Shown piece by piece: positions 20,229 through 30,756 of a stretch of DNA of 64,000 nucleotides. The notes beneath the pieces were generated by a model, which had not been told where the DNA came from, made no database searches, and worked only from the letters and a program-made list of their open reading frames with translations. The translations under genes were made by a program, and so were the position numbers. The stretch comes from an uncultured Jannaschia sp. (GTDB lineage: Bacteria; Pseudomonadota; Alphaproteobacteria; Rhodobacterales; Rhodobacteraceae): assembly GCF_947494025.1 (NCBI RefSeq), contig NZ_CANLTQ010000003.1, forward strand, positions 62,001-126,000, in the 5' to 3' direction. Numbering within the stretch: the first letter of the stretch is position 1; every line of letters starts with the position of its first letter.

Positions 20229-20582
20229 ATGCCCCGCGATCATTCCCAGCACGGCCATTCCCGCGCCCATATCGACCCGGAGGCGGGCGACCGGCGAGTC
20301 ATTGCGGCCATCGCGATCAATCCGGGGCTGACGGTCGCACAGATCGCTGCCGGGAACGCGTCGGGCCCCCTCGCGTCGATCGCCGCCGCCGTCCACGACC
20401 TGTCGGATACGCTCTCCATCGCCTTCGCCGCCCGACGCATCGCGCGCAAGCCGTCCGACGCGCGGATGGCCTTCGTCTCCGGCCGCGAGCGGATCGAAGC
20501 CGTTCCGCGCGAACGGTTCGACGTCGCCGATGCGACGCCCGCGACCGAACAGCCGGGCGATCGCCGCCCGGCGTCGCGGTGA
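20229..20582 (+). pseudogene. Truncated cation-diffusion-facilitator (CDF) efflux remnant
   Basis: A 117-codon reading frame that begins with a histidine-rich head (MPRDHSQHGHSRAHID), as in CDF metal exporters, then AIAINPGLTVAQIAAGNASGP, AAAVHDLSDTLSIAFAARRI and ARKPSDARMAF, all of which match the first membrane helices of CDF proteins with worn residues. An intact CDF protein has about 300 residues and continues with FGYGR.. and more helices; here the match stops near residue 75 and the rest is unrelated. I read it as a relic of a lost zinc/cobalt/cadmium exporter. Confidence 0.65.
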
Positions 20583-20589
20583 TCGGCCG

Positions 20590-21123
20590 TTGACCCTGAT
20601 CGCCTTCAACAAGCCGATGAACGTGTTGAGCCAGTTCACCGACGAGGGGCGCTGGCCCGGGCTCGCGCGCTGGATCGACATGCCGGGCGTCTATGCCGCC
20701 GGCCGGCTCGACCGCGACAGCGAGGGGCTGTTGCTGCTGACGGACGACGGCCGGTTGCAGGCGCGGATCACGGCGCCCGCGCGGCGGACGCCCAAGACCT
20801 ACTACGCGCTGGTCGAGGGCCGGCCCGACGCGGCGGCGCTCGACAGGCTCGGGCGCGGCATCACGCTGCGGGAAGGGCCGACCCGCCCGGCAGAGGTGGC
20901 GGAGGTCGCCGCGCCCGACTGGCTCTGGCCGCGGAACCCGCCGGTGCGCCTCCGCCAGACCGTCCCCGACGCCTGGCTCCGGCTCACGATCACCGAGGGG
21001 CGAAACCGGCAGGTGCGGCGGATGTGCGCGCATGTCGGCCTCCCGGTCCTGCGCCTCGTCCGCTGGTCGGTCGGCGACTGGACGCTGGAGGGCCTGCCTG
21101 CGGGGGAATGGCGCAGGCTCTGA
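20590..21123 (+). CDS. rluE: 23S rRNA pseudouridine synthase, RluE/RsuA family
   Basis: About 177 residues. The core reads LIAFNKPMNVLSQFTD at the start, then the catalytic block GRLDRDSEGLLLLTDDGRLQ with the active-site aspartate, and KTYYALVEG and EGRNRQVRRMCAHVGLPVLRL near the end. RluE modifies U2457 of 23S rRNA in E. coli. It has no S4 domain, as in RluE. The start is uncertain: TTG at 20590 fits the family best; an ATG at 20530 would overlap the CDF remnant and add 20 arginine-rich residues. Confidence 0.85.
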   Translation: MTLIAFNKPMNVLSQFTDEGRWPGLARWIDMPGVYAAGRLDRDSEGLLLLTDDGRLQARITAPARRTPKTYYALVEGRPDAAALDRLGRGITLREGPTRPAEVAEVAAPDWLWPRNPPVRLRQTVPDAWLRLTITEGRNRQVRRMCAHVGLPVLRLVRWSVGDWTLEGLPAGEWRRL

Positions 21124-21176
21124 ACGGAACCGGGTCCGCGCGCCCTTGTTGTCCCGCAACGCAAAAGGAGTCCGAC

Positions 21177-21704
21177 ATGACCACCGAACGACCCGTCCCC
21201 GGCCAACCCGCCCCCGCGCTGAAGCTCGACCTCATCATCGGCGCGGAATGGGAGCTGTCCGAGCAAAACCCGGACGCCTTCACGATGATCGTGTTCTACC
21301 GGGGCCTGCATTGCCCGATCTGCAAGAGTTTCCTGAGCGATCTGCGCGGCCGCTACGACGCGTTCCTTTCGAAGGGCGTCGAGATCATCAACGTCTCGAT
21401 GGACACGCACGAAAAGGCCACGGAGGCGCACGAGGATTGGGGTCTGGACCCGATCCCGATGGGCTACGCGCTGACCGAGTCGCAGGCCCGCGACTGGGGG
21501 CTCTACCTGTCGAAGGCCCGGACCGACGCGGAGCCCGAGACGTTCAGCGAGCCGGGACTGGCCCTCGTGAAGCCCGACGGCACGCTCTACATGGCCGAGG
21601 TGTCGAGCGCGCCGTTCCTGCGCCCGGACCTCGAGCTGCTCCTGTCGATGATCGACATGATCCGCGAGAAGGACTACCCGCCGCGCGGCACGCTCGCCGC
21701 CTAG
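21177..21704 (+). CDS. Peroxiredoxin-like protein (AhpC/TSA family)
   Basis: A 175-residue thioredoxin-fold protein. The redox site is VFYRGLHCPICKSFLSDL near residues 37-54, with a CPIC pair rather than the TPVC of classical peroxiredoxins, typical of the peroxiredoxin-like family seen in marine bacteria. The ATG at 21177 has AAAAGGAG upstream with good spacing. Probably cytoplasmic thiol-dependent peroxide reduction; the substrate is not determined. Convergent with the DUF1285 gene. Confidence 0.82.
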   Translation: MTTERPVPGQPAPALKLDLIIGAEWELSEQNPDAFTMIVFYRGLHCPICKSFLSDLRGRYDAFLSKGVEIINVSMDTHEKATEAHEDWGLDPIPMGYALTESQARDWGLYLSKARTDAEPETFSEPGLALVKPDGTLYMAEVSSAPFLRPDLELLLSMIDMIREKDYPPRGTLAA

Positions 21705-21758
21705 GCGTCCGGACAGGGTCGGCGGGCCGCCGGAGCGCGGTCCGCGCCCGGCGGGAGA

Positions 21759-22325
21759 TCAGGGCAGGGCGTCCGCGTCGATGATGGGAAAGAACGCCCC
21801 GTCGGAGCGCAGGCCGAAGCGGCCGTCCTGCTCCTCGCCCAGCTCGACGAGACGGTAGAAGGACTTCCGGTCGATCAGCGCCTCGAGACCGCCGCGGATC
21901 TCGACATAGGGCGCAGGTTCCCCGTCCTCGCCCAGCGCGACCCGGATCGGGTGCTCCGGTCCGGCGGTGACGCGGTCGCCCAGATTGGTCTCGAAGGTTA
22001 TCGCGCCGTCCCCGGCCTCGAAATCGACGGCGACGAAGGGCGCGTCCTCGACCGCGATCCCGACCTTCTCGACCGGCGTGACGAGGAAGTGTCGATCCCC
22101 CTCGCGTTTCAGGATCGAAGCGAAAAGCCGCACCATCGCGATCCGGCCGATCGACCTCCCTTCGTGGATCCAGGTTCCGTCGCGCCGGATCGTGATGTCC
22201 ATCTCGCCGCAATAGGGCGGGTTCCAGAGATGGACGGGCGCGGGTCCCCGCTTGCTTTTCGCAGCGGCCTTCGCGGCCTCCATCACCGACGCCGCCGACG
22301 GGTTCACGTGTTCTTGTCCGCCCAT
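21759..22325 (-). CDS. DUF1285 domain protein
   Basis: A 188-residue protein of the DUF1285 family, recognisable by WNPPYCGEMDITIRRDGTW, GRIAMVRLFASILKREGD and VTPVEKVGIAVEDAPFVAV. Function unknown. It is divergent to the MoxR gene 69 bases away, an arrangement I recall as common in Rhodobacterales, so it may belong to the same process. The start at 22325 is chosen because AAAGGG precedes it; an ATG six codons upstream is possible. Confidence 0.82.
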   Translation of the reverse strand: MGGQEHVNPSAASVMEAAKAAAKSKRGPAPVHLWNPPYCGEMDITIRRDGTWIHEGRSIGRIAMVRLFASILKREGDRHFLVTPVEKVGIAVEDAPFVAVDFEAGDGAITFETNLGDRVTAGPEHPIRVALGEDGEPAPYVEIRGGLEALIDRKSFYRLVELGEEQDGRFGLRSDGAFFPIIDADALP

Positions 22326-22394
22326 TGCCCTTTGACCTCGCATCCGTCAGCCATACCCTCACCCCTAACAGATGAGCCGCGCGGGAGTAATGCA

Positions 22395-23392
<998 letters not shown>

Positions 23393-23396
<4 letters not shown>

Positions 23397-24277
23397 GCGC
23401 GACGCTTCATACGCCGGAGACGCTGCGCGCGCGCTCGGAGCGGATCGCGGCGGGACTGCCGGGTCTTCTGATGGCGGCGGAACGGCTGGCCGCGACGATC
23501 CTTCTGGGCGAGCACGGCCGCAAGCGCGCCGGGCCGGGCGAGACGTTCTGGCAATACCGCGCCGCGCAGCCGGGCGACGCCCGCCGCAGCATCGACTGGC
23601 GGCAATCGGCGCGCAGCGACGGCCATTTCGTGCGCGAGACCGAATGGCAGGCGGCGCAGACGCTGATGCTCTGGGTCGACGACGCGGCCTCCATGCGCTT
23701 CGCCGCCGGCGAGAGGCCATCCAAGCTGCGCCGGGCGCAGACGCTGGCGCTGGCGCTCGCCGTGCTCGCCGTCCGGGCCGGGGAGCGGACGGGGCTCGCC
23801 GCCTTGGCCGAGCCCGCGCGGGGCGGGCGGGCGCAGCTCATCCGCATGGCCGACGCCCTGATGGAGGGTGGCGACGTGCCCGATTACGGCGCGCCCCGAC
23901 CGCGCGTCATGCCGATGGGCTCCCGCGCGGTTTTCCTGTCGGACTTCCTCGGCCCGCCCGAGCCGGTGGTCGAGGCGCTGACCGCCGCCGCCGACCGGGG
24001 CGTCGCGGGGGTGCTCGTGCAGGTGCTCGACCCCGACGAGGAGGCGTTTCCCTATGACGGACGCACCGTGTTCGAGAGCATGTCCGGCGCCGTCCGCTTC
24101 GAGACCCTGAAGGCCGGGCGTCTGCGCGACGAGTATCTCGATCGCCTCGCCACGCGCCGGGCGGCGCTGCGCGACCTTTGTGCGCGGACCGGCTGGCGTT
24201 TCCATCTCCACCACACCGACGGGGCGGCGAGCGCCGCGCTGCTGTCGCTTTACACCGCGCTGGAGCGTCGGCGTTGA
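23393..24277 (+). CDS. DUF58 protein (MoxR partner)
   Basis: A 294-residue DUF58 protein. The core signature RAAQPGDARRSIDWRQSARSD is at about 57-77 with LWVDDAASMRF following, a degenerate VWA-like metal site (DxAxS). DUF58 proteins nearly always sit next to MoxR. Start codon TTG at 23393, overlapping the MoxR stop by 4 bases; its own stop overlaps the next TTG start by 4 bases. Cytoplasmic, no signal. Confidence 0.88.
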
Positions 24278-26970
24278 GCTGGCTCGCCTTCACCACGCCG
24301 CTTCTGCTGCTGGCGTTGATCGTGTTGCCGATCCTGTGGTGGCTGCTGCGCGCCGTGCCGCCGGCGCCGGTCCGCCGCCGCTTCCCCGGCATCGTGCTGC
24401 TGCTCGGGCTGAAGGACGACGAGAGCCAGACGGCGACGACGCCCTGGTGGCTTCTGGCGTTGCGGATGCTGGCGCTTGCCGCGGTGATCGTGGGCTTTGC
24501 CGGCCCCGTGCTGAATCCACGTCAGGCGGGGACGGGGACCGGGCCGCTCCTCGTGTTGATGGACGCGAGTTGGGCCTCCGCCCGGGACTGGGCCCCGCGC
24601 ATGGCGAAGGTGGAGCAGATGCTGCGCGACGCCGCGCGTGCCGGGCGGCTGGCCGCCGTGCTGCCCCTGACCGAACCATTGCCGGAGGAGATGCCCTGGC
24701 AATCGGCCGCCGCCTGGGTCGAGCGTCTGCCCTCGATCCAACCGCATCCCTGGGCGCCGGACTACGCCGCGCTGTCCGCGCTCGACACGAGGGGGGCGGA
24801 AATTGTCTGGATGTCCGACGGGCTCGACCGGCCGGGGCGCGACGCGATCGACGCACGGGTGATCGAGAGCGGCCGTCCGATCTTGGGGATGGCGCCCGCG
24901 ACCTATGTCGACGGGCTGATCCGGCTGCGCGCCCTGAGGGCGGGGGACACGACGGAGCGCGGCGTCGAGCTGCGCGCGATCGGGCCGGGGCCGAACGGCG
25001 CGCTCACGCAGCTCGGCGTCGCGCGGGCCGAGTTCGCCGCCGGCGCGACCGAGGCCGAGGTCGAGCTGTCGCTGCCGCCCGAACTGCGCAACCGCACGAC
25101 GCGTTTCGAGGTGGCGGGCGAACGCTCCGCCGGCGCGGTGACGCTGGCCGACGACAGCCTGTCGCGGCGCGAGATCGCGCTTCTGACGCAGGCCGAGGAC
25201 GAGGCGCAGGATCTGCTCTCGCCCCTCTATTACCTGCGCCGCGCGCTGGAGCCGACGGCCGACCTGATCGACGGCGATCTCGCCACGATCCTGCCGGCCG
25301 CGCCCGACGTGCTCGTCCTGGCCGACGTCGCCCGCCTGTCGCCCGCAGAGACGCGCGACGTGACCGAATGGGTCGAGGCGGGCGGACTTCTCCTGCGCTT
25401 CGCCGGGCCGAACCTCGCCGCCTCCGACCTGTCGCGCGACACGGAGGGCGACCTGATGCCGGTGCGGCTGCGGTCCGGCGGGCGTTCGGTCGGCGGCGCG
25501 CTGAGCTGGGGCGAGCCCAAGACGCTGCGGCCCTTCGACGAGACCTCGCCCTTCTACGGTCTGGAGATCCCCGGCGAGGTCACGGTGTCGAGCCAGATCG
25601 TGGCGCAGCCCGACCCCACGCTCGCGGACCGCACGCTCGCCGCGCTCGCCGACGGCACGCCGCTCGTGACGCGCAAGTCGCTGGGACAGGGGCAGGTCGT
25701 CCTGTTCCATGTCACCGCCAACGCCGAATGGTCGACCCTGCCGCTGTCCGGCCTGTTCGTGCAGATGCTGGAGCGGCTCGCCGTCTCCACCCGCCCGGCC
25801 GCGCTGTCGGCCGAGGCGTTGGAGGGCACGACCTGGGCGCCACGCGTGGTGCTCGACGGGTTCGGCACGGCGCGGGATGCGGGCAATCTCGGCGGCATCG
25901 CGGGCGAGCGCTTCGTGGACCCCGAACCCTCCGCCGACCTGCCGCCCGGGATCTACGAGGGGCCGGGGCAGAGCCTCGCCCTCAACGTCCTCGACGCGGA
26001 GGCGGAACTCGCGCCGTCCGTCTGGCCGGCGGGGACGGTCGTGGAGGGTCTCGAACGCGCGGAGGAGACGGACCTGATGCCGTTCTTCCTTGCCGCGAGC
26101 CTCGTGCTTCTCGCTGTCGATGCGCTGGCGACCCTCCTTCTCGGCGGACGCCTCCGCCGCGGCGCCGTCGCGACGTTGGCCGGGCTGCTCCTCGTCGCGC
26201 CGCCCGAAGCGCGCGCGCAGGAGGACGGGACGCCTTTCCCGGGCGAGGTATCGCTGGCCTATGTCCGAACCGGCGACGCGCAACTCGACGCGACCTCCGA
26301 CGCGGGGCTCCGGGGCCTGTCGAACGTCCTGCTGCAACGCACCTCGGTCGAGCCGGAGGCGCCGCGCGGCGTCGATCTGGAATCCGACGAACTCGCCTTC
26401 TTTCCGCTCCTCTACTGGCCCGTGACCGAGGATCAGCCGATCCCGTCGGACGAGGCCTATGCCCGGCTGAACCGCTACCTGCGCGGCGGCGGCATGATCG
26501 TCTTCGACACGCGCGACGCCGATATCGGGGGCTTCGGCTCCTCCTCGCCGGCTGCGGTGCATCTGCGCGAGCTCGCCGCGCCGCTCGACATTCCGCCGCT
26601 CGAGCCGCTGCCGGCGGACCATGTGATGACGCGGTCCTTCTATCTGCTGCAGGATTATCCCGGTCGCTACAATTCCCACGATGTCTGGGTCGAGGCCGCC
26701 CCGCCGGAGGAGCCGGTGGAGGGCATGCCGTTCCGCAACCTCAACGACGGCGTGACGCCCGTGGTCATCGGCGCGAACGACTGGGCCGCGGCCTGGGCGG
26801 TGGACGCGAACGGCCTTCCGGCGCTGCCCGTGGGGCGCGGCTTCGCCGGCGAACGGCAGCGCGAGATCGCCTACCGCTTCGGCGTCAACCTCGTGATGCA
26901 CGTCCTGTCGGGCAACTACAAATCCGACCAGGTCCACGTTCCCGCATTGCTCGACCGGCTCGGAAACTAG
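24274..26970 (+). CDS. BatA-like / DUF4159 large membrane protein
   Basis: An 898-residue membrane protein. The N-terminus has two helices around WLAFTTPLLLLALIVLPIL and LLALRMLALAAVIVGFAG, the BatA-type anchor. The periplasm-facing middle carries a VWA-like segment and a glutamine-amidotransferase-like fold (VLADVARLSPAETRDVTEW). Another helix lies near 605-640, and the C-terminal DUF4159 domain contains YLRGGGMIVFDTRDAD and RSFYLLQDYPGRYN. Function unknown; in the family it pairs with MoxR and DUF58. TTG start at 24274 overlaps the DUF58 stop. Confidence 0.85.
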   Translation: MSWLAFTTPLLLLALIVLPILWWLLRAVPPAPVRRRFPGIVLLLGLKDDESQTATTPWWLLALRMLALAAVIVGFAGPVLNPRQAGTGTGPLLVLMDASWASARDWAPRMAKVEQMLRDAARAGRLAAVLPLTEPLPEEMPWQSAAAWVERLPSIQPHPWAPDYAALSALDTRGAEIVWMSDGLDRPGRDAIDARVIESGRPILGMAPATYVDGLIRLRALRAGDTTERGVELRAIGPGPNGALTQLGVARAEFAAGATEAEVELSLPPELRNRTTRFEVAGERSAGAVTLADDSLSRREIALLTQAEDEAQDLLSPLYYLRRALEPTADLIDGDLATILPAAPDVLVLADVARLSPAETRDVTEWVEAGGLLLRFAGPNLAASDLSRDTEGDLMPVRLRSGGRSVGGALSWGEPKTLRPFDETSPFYGLEIPGEVTVSSQIVAQPDPTLADRTLAALADGTPLVTRKSLGQGQVVLFHVTANAEWSTLPLSGLFVQMLERLAVSTRPAALSAEALEGTTWAPRVVLDGFGTARDAGNLGGIAGERFVDPEPSADLPPGIYEGPGQSLALNVLDAEAELAPSVWPAGTVVEGLERAEETDLMPFFLAASLVLLAVDALATLLLGGRLRRGAVATLAGLLLVAPPEARAQEDGTPFPGEVSLAYVRTGDAQLDATSDAGLRGLSNVLLQRTSVEPEAPRGVDLESDELAFFPLLYWPVTEDQPIPSDEAYARLNRYLRGGGMIVFDTRDADIGGFGSSSPAAVHLRELAAPLDIPPLEPLPADHVMTRSFYLLQDYPGRYNSHDVWVEAAPPEEPVEGMPFRNLNDGVTPVVIGANDWAAAWAVDANGLPALPVGRGFAGERQREIAYRFGVNLVMHVLSGNYKSDQVHVPALLDRLGN

Positions 26971-26979
26971 GAGGCCTCG

Positions 26980-29040
26980 ATGGCCCGCGAGATCCTTCTC
27001 GATCCCATGCTGCCCTGGCCGCTCGTCGCGGCGGTCGGTTTCGCGGCGCTGGCCGTGTGCCTGCTCGCGGCGTTCCGGGGCCTGCCCGGCTGGTGGCTGC
27101 GCGCGCTGGCCGCACTGGCGCTCGTGGTCGCGCTGCTCGACCCGAGCCTGCAGACCGAGGATCGCGAGCCGCTTTCCGACATCCTGCTCGTCGCGGTCGA
27201 CGAGAGCGCGAGCCAGCGGATCGCCGACCGCCCCGGCCAGACCGAGGCGGCGCTGGCCGATCTGCTGGAAGAGGCACGGGGCGACGGGCTCGACACCCGT
27301 GTCGCGCGGGTCGGCGACGGCGCGGGCGACAGCGGCACGCTCGTGATGGGGGCGCTGTCGGAAATGCTGGCCGACGTGCCGCGCGACCGGGTGGCCGGAG
27401 CCGTGATCATCTCCGACGGGCGCGTTCACGACGCGGAGCTCGCCCCCGACCTGCCGGCGCCCCTGCACCTCCTGCGGACCGGGCGCGACAGCGACTGGGA
27501 CCGCCGCCTCGTCGTGTCGAACGCGCCCAGCTTCGCCATCCTCGACGAGGAGTTCACGATCACGCTCCGCATCGAGGATCAGGGCGACGTGCCCCCCGCG
27601 ATGGGCGACGAGGCGGAGATCGTTCTGGCCGTCGACGGGGGCGAGCCACGCACCTACACGATTCCCGTGAACCAGGATCTGGAGCTGCCGGTGGCGCTGC
27701 CCCACGGGGGGCTCAACGTCATCGAGTTCACCGTGCCCGAGGCCGAGGGCGAGCTCACCGCCCGCAACAACGCCGCCGTGATCCAGATCAACGGCGTGCG
27801 CGACCGGCTGCGTGTCCTGCTCGTTTCGGGGGAGCCGCATCCAGGTCAGCGGACGTGGCGCAACCTCCTGAAGGCCGACAGCGCGGTCGACCTCGTGCAT
27901 TTCACCATCCTGCGCCCGCCCGGCAAGCAGGACGGCGTGCCGGTGACGGAGCTGTCGCTGATCGCCTTCCCGACGCGGGAGCTGTTCTCCGAAAAGGTCG
28001 ACGAGTTCGACCTCATCATCTTCGACCGCTACCAGCGGCGCGGCATCCTGCCGTCGATCTATCTTGACAACGTGCGCCGCTATGTGGAGGAAGGGGGCGC
28101 GATGCTGGTCGCGGCGGGTCCGGACTTCGCCACCGCCGACAGCATCTTCCGCTCGCCCCTCGCCCCGATCCTGCCGGCCGCGCCCACGGCGATCGTTCTC
28201 GACGAGGGGTTCGAGCCGGCGATCTCGGAAATCGGCGAAAAGCACCCGGTGACCGAGGGCCTGCCCCGCGACTACGGCGAGGACGGCGCGCCCTGGGGCC
28301 GCTGGTTCCGGCAGGTGCAGGTCGAGGCCGCCCCCGACAGCGACACGCTGATGGAGGGGGCCGGGAGCGAGCCGCTTCTGGTGCTGAACCGCGTCGGCGC
28401 GGGACGCGTGGCGCTGCTCGGCTCCGACCATGTCTGGCTCTGGGACCGCGGCTTCGAAGGCGGCGGGCCGCAGGCGGAACTTCTGCGCCGGCTCGCCCAT
28501 TGGCTCATGCAGGAACCCGAGCTGGAGGAGGAGGCGCTGACCGCGGAGGCGCTCGGGCAGGAGATCACGGTGACGCGGCGCACGCTGGGCGATGCGCCGG
28601 GCGTCGTGACCGTGACCGCGCCGGACGGCGCCGAAAGCGTGCTGGAGTTGACGGAGGAAGCGCCGGGCCGCCATGTGGGGCGCCTCGAGGGCGAGGCGCA
28701 GGGCCTCTACCGCATGGTCGAGGGCGACATGACCGCGGTGATCGGACTTGGCCCTGCCGCGCCGCGCGAATTCGTGGAGACGATCGCGACCGAGGAGGTC
28801 CTCGCCCCCGCCATCGATGCCCGCGAGGGCGGGGCGATCGCGCTCGAGGATGGAGCGCCCGACCTGCGCTCCGTGCGCGAGGGCCGCAACGCGGCCGGAC
28901 GCGGCTGGATCGGCTGGACGCCGCGGAACGCCTATCTGACCGCCGACATTCGCGTCCTGTCGCTCGTGCCCGCCTGGCTGTTCCTGCTCCTCGCGGCCGG
29001 ACTCGCCACGGGGGCGTGGCTGCGCGAAGGGCGCCGCTAG
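26980..29040 (+). CDS. Membrane protein with class I glutamine-amidotransferase-like domain (MoxR operon)
   Basis: A 686-residue protein with two N-terminal helices (about 12-32 and 38-54), a VWA-like domain (LLVAVDESASQRIAD), an immunoglobulin-like stretch, and an amidotransferase-like domain (VEEGGAMLVAAGPDF, HPVTEGLPRDYG, RVALLGSDHVWLWDRG). A last helix lies near the C-terminus (VPAWLFLLLAAGLATGAW). The amidotransferase nucleophile cysteine is absent, so it is probably structural, not catalytic. It follows the DUF4159 gene by 9 bases with GGAGG before the ATG and closes the operon. Confidence 0.8.
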   Translation: MAREILLDPMLPWPLVAAVGFAALAVCLLAAFRGLPGWWLRALAALALVVALLDPSLQTEDREPLSDILLVAVDESASQRIADRPGQTEAALADLLEEARGDGLDTRVARVGDGAGDSGTLVMGALSEMLADVPRDRVAGAVIISDGRVHDAELAPDLPAPLHLLRTGRDSDWDRRLVVSNAPSFAILDEEFTITLRIEDQGDVPPAMGDEAEIVLAVDGGEPRTYTIPVNQDLELPVALPHGGLNVIEFTVPEAEGELTARNNAAVIQINGVRDRLRVLLVSGEPHPGQRTWRNLLKADSAVDLVHFTILRPPGKQDGVPVTELSLIAFPTRELFSEKVDEFDLIIFDRYQRRGILPSIYLDNVRRYVEEGGAMLVAAGPDFATADSIFRSPLAPILPAAPTAIVLDEGFEPAISEIGEKHPVTEGLPRDYGEDGAPWGRWFRQVQVEAAPDSDTLMEGAGSEPLLVLNRVGAGRVALLGSDHVWLWDRGFEGGGPQAELLRRLAHWLMQEPELEEEALTAEALGQEITVTRRTLGDAPGVVTVTAPDGAESVLELTEEAPGRHVGRLEGEAQGLYRMVEGDMTAVIGLGPAAPREFVETIATEEVLAPAIDAREGGAIALEDGAPDLRSVREGRNAAGRGWIGWTPRNAYLTADIRVLSLVPAWLFLLLAAGLATGAWLREGRR

Positions 29041-29123
29041 ACTGGGGATCGCGCATTCGGGCTTGCATCGCGGCGGTTTTCTGGTGTGTTCCGCGCGGGC
29101 CGGAACGACGGGGGAACGGAACG

Positions 29124-30149
29124 ATGCCGATCGAACGGGGACGCGCGCTTCTGGTTGCTCTCGTGCTGGCGCTCGCCGGCCCGCCCGCCGCCGCGCAGGA
29201 AGTGACGCTGACGTTGCACCAGTTCCTCCCGGCCGAGGCCAACGTGCCGCGCCTCATCCTCGACGTCTGGGCCGACCGGATCGAGGCGGCGTCCGCCGGG
29301 CGGATCGAGATTGACCGCTACCCGTCCATGCAGCTCGGCGGTCGACCGCCGGAGCTGATGGATCAGGCGATCGACGGGGTGGCCGACATCGTCTGGACGG
29401 CCACCGGCTACACGCCCGGCCGCTTTCCCCGTGCCGAGGTGTTCGAGTTGCCGTTCCTCGTGTCGGACGCCGGGGCGGCGAGCGGCGCGTTCTGGCAGCT
29501 CTACGAGCGCGACATGCAGGAGGAGTTCGCAGGTGTCCGCCTTCTCGCGACATGGGTGCACGGGCCGGGGGTGATCCATGCCGACCGGGAGGTCGCCACC
29601 CCATCCGACCTGCGCGGCATGAAGGTCCGCGGGCCGTCCCGGATCGTGAATACGATGCTCGAAACGCTGGGCGCCACGCCGGTCGGAATGCCGGTACCGG
29701 CCGTGCCCGAGGCGCTGTCGAAGGGCGTGATCGACGGGACGACCATCCCGTGGGAAGTGACCGGCTCGCTCCGCGTGCCCGAGCTCGTGACGCACCATAC
29801 CGAGTTCGAGGGTCCGATGCTCTACACGCTGACCTTCGTGCTGGCGATGAATCGGGACCGTTACGAGAGCTTGCCCGACGATCTGCGGCAGGTCATCGAC
29901 GATAACTCCGGCCTCGACTTCTCGATCTTCGCCGGCGAGACGCAGGCCGCCGCCGACGCGCCCGAGCGGGAGGCCGCCGTCGCGGCGGGCAACTCTGTCG
30001 TCACGGTGCGGGGCGATGCGCTCGAACCCTGGGTCGCGGCGGCGGAGCCGGTCCGAAAGGCCTGGGTCGCGGGAATGGATGCGCGCAGCATCGATGGGCA
30101 GAAGCTGATCGACGATGCCCGTGCCCTGGTGCAGGCCGGCGACCGCTGA
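29124..30149 (+). CDS. TRAP transporter periplasmic binding protein (DctP family)
   Basis: A 341-residue exported protein with a signal peptide ending PPAAAQE. The DctP fold is shown by DVWADRIEAASAGRIEI, DQAIDGVADIVWT and the ligand-arginine region LRGMKVRGPSRIVN, where the arginine usually pairs with a carboxylate. VIDGTTIPWEVTGSLRV replaces the common GxxDG..P block. Substrate is probably an organic acid but unknown. First gene of a three-gene TRAP operon; 29 bases separate it from the small permease gene. Confidence 0.9.
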   Translation: MPIERGRALLVALVLALAGPPAAAQEVTLTLHQFLPAEANVPRLILDVWADRIEAASAGRIEIDRYPSMQLGGRPPELMDQAIDGVADIVWTATGYTPGRFPRAEVFELPFLVSDAGAASGAFWQLYERDMQEEFAGVRLLATWVHGPGVIHADREVATPSDLRGMKVRGPSRIVNTMLETLGATPVGMPVPAVPEALSKGVIDGTTIPWEVTGSLRVPELVTHHTEFEGPMLYTLTFVLAMNRDRYESLPDDLRQVIDDNSGLDFSIFAGETQAAADAPEREAAVAAGNSVVTVRGDALEPWVAAAEPVRKAWVAGMDARSIDGQKLIDDARALVQAGDR

Positions 30150-30177
30150 GCGCCGTCTCCATGCAGGACGCACCGCG

Positions 30178-30756
30178 ATGCTGACCCGCCTTGTCGACGC
30201 GCTGGCCCGGATCATGGCGATCCTCGGCGGCCTCGTCCTGGGGGGCCTCGTCGTGATGACCTGCCTTTCCATTGCCGGGCGGTTCCTGAGCGGCCTCCTC
30301 TACACCGATCCGCTCGCCGGGACCGCGCTGGCGGCGGCGCTGCTCGACCTTGGCATCGGACCGATCGACGGCGACTTCGAGTTGATCGAGGCGGGCATGG
30401 CCTTCGCGATCTTCGCCTTTCTGCCGATCACGCAGCTCCGGGGCGCCCATGCGTCGGTCGACGTCTTCACGGCGCGGATGGGGCCGGGGGCGAACCGCGT
30501 GCTCGGCTTTCTCTGGTCCGGGGTCTTCGCGGGTGTCCTGATCCTCGTCGCTTGGCAGCTCTGGCTCGGGACCGAGGCCAAGATGCGCTACGGGGAGACC
30601 ACCTACCTGATCCAGTTCCCGATCTGGTGGGCCTATGCCGCCGCCTTGACGGGCGCCGTCGTGGCGGCGCTGGTCGCGATCCATGTCGCCGTGCTGCGTC
30701 TGGTCGAGCTGGCGACGGGGCAGACGATCCTGCCGGCGGACGGGGACAGGTGGTGA
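30178..30756 (+). CDS. TRAP transporter small permease (DctQ family)
   Basis: A 192-residue membrane protein with four helices, the usual DctQ layout: about 10-35, 65-85 (ELIEAGMAFAIFAFLPITQ), 105-130 and 145-170. It joins the large permease in the inner membrane. The ATG at 30178 fits the family; earlier in-frame codons lie inside the binding-protein gene. Its TGA overlaps the GTG of the large permease. Confidence 0.9.
   Translation: MLTRLVDALARIMAILGGLVLGGLVVMTCLSIAGRFLSGLLYTDPLAGTALAAALLDLGIGPIDGDFELIEAGMAFAIFAFLPITQLRGAHASVDVFTARMGPGANRVLGFLWSGVFAGVLILVAWQLWLGTEAKMRYGETTYLIQFPIWWAYAAALTGAVVAALVAIHVAVLRLVELATGQTILPADGDRW

Noticed and set aside
24250-28674. A 1474-codon open frame on the minus strand and a 1295-codon open frame on the plus strand over the MoxR operon
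   Set aside because: Both are shadows of the real genes. Their translations are Arg/Ala/Gly/Pro-rich with no family motifs, as expected when GC-biased third positions remove stop codons.
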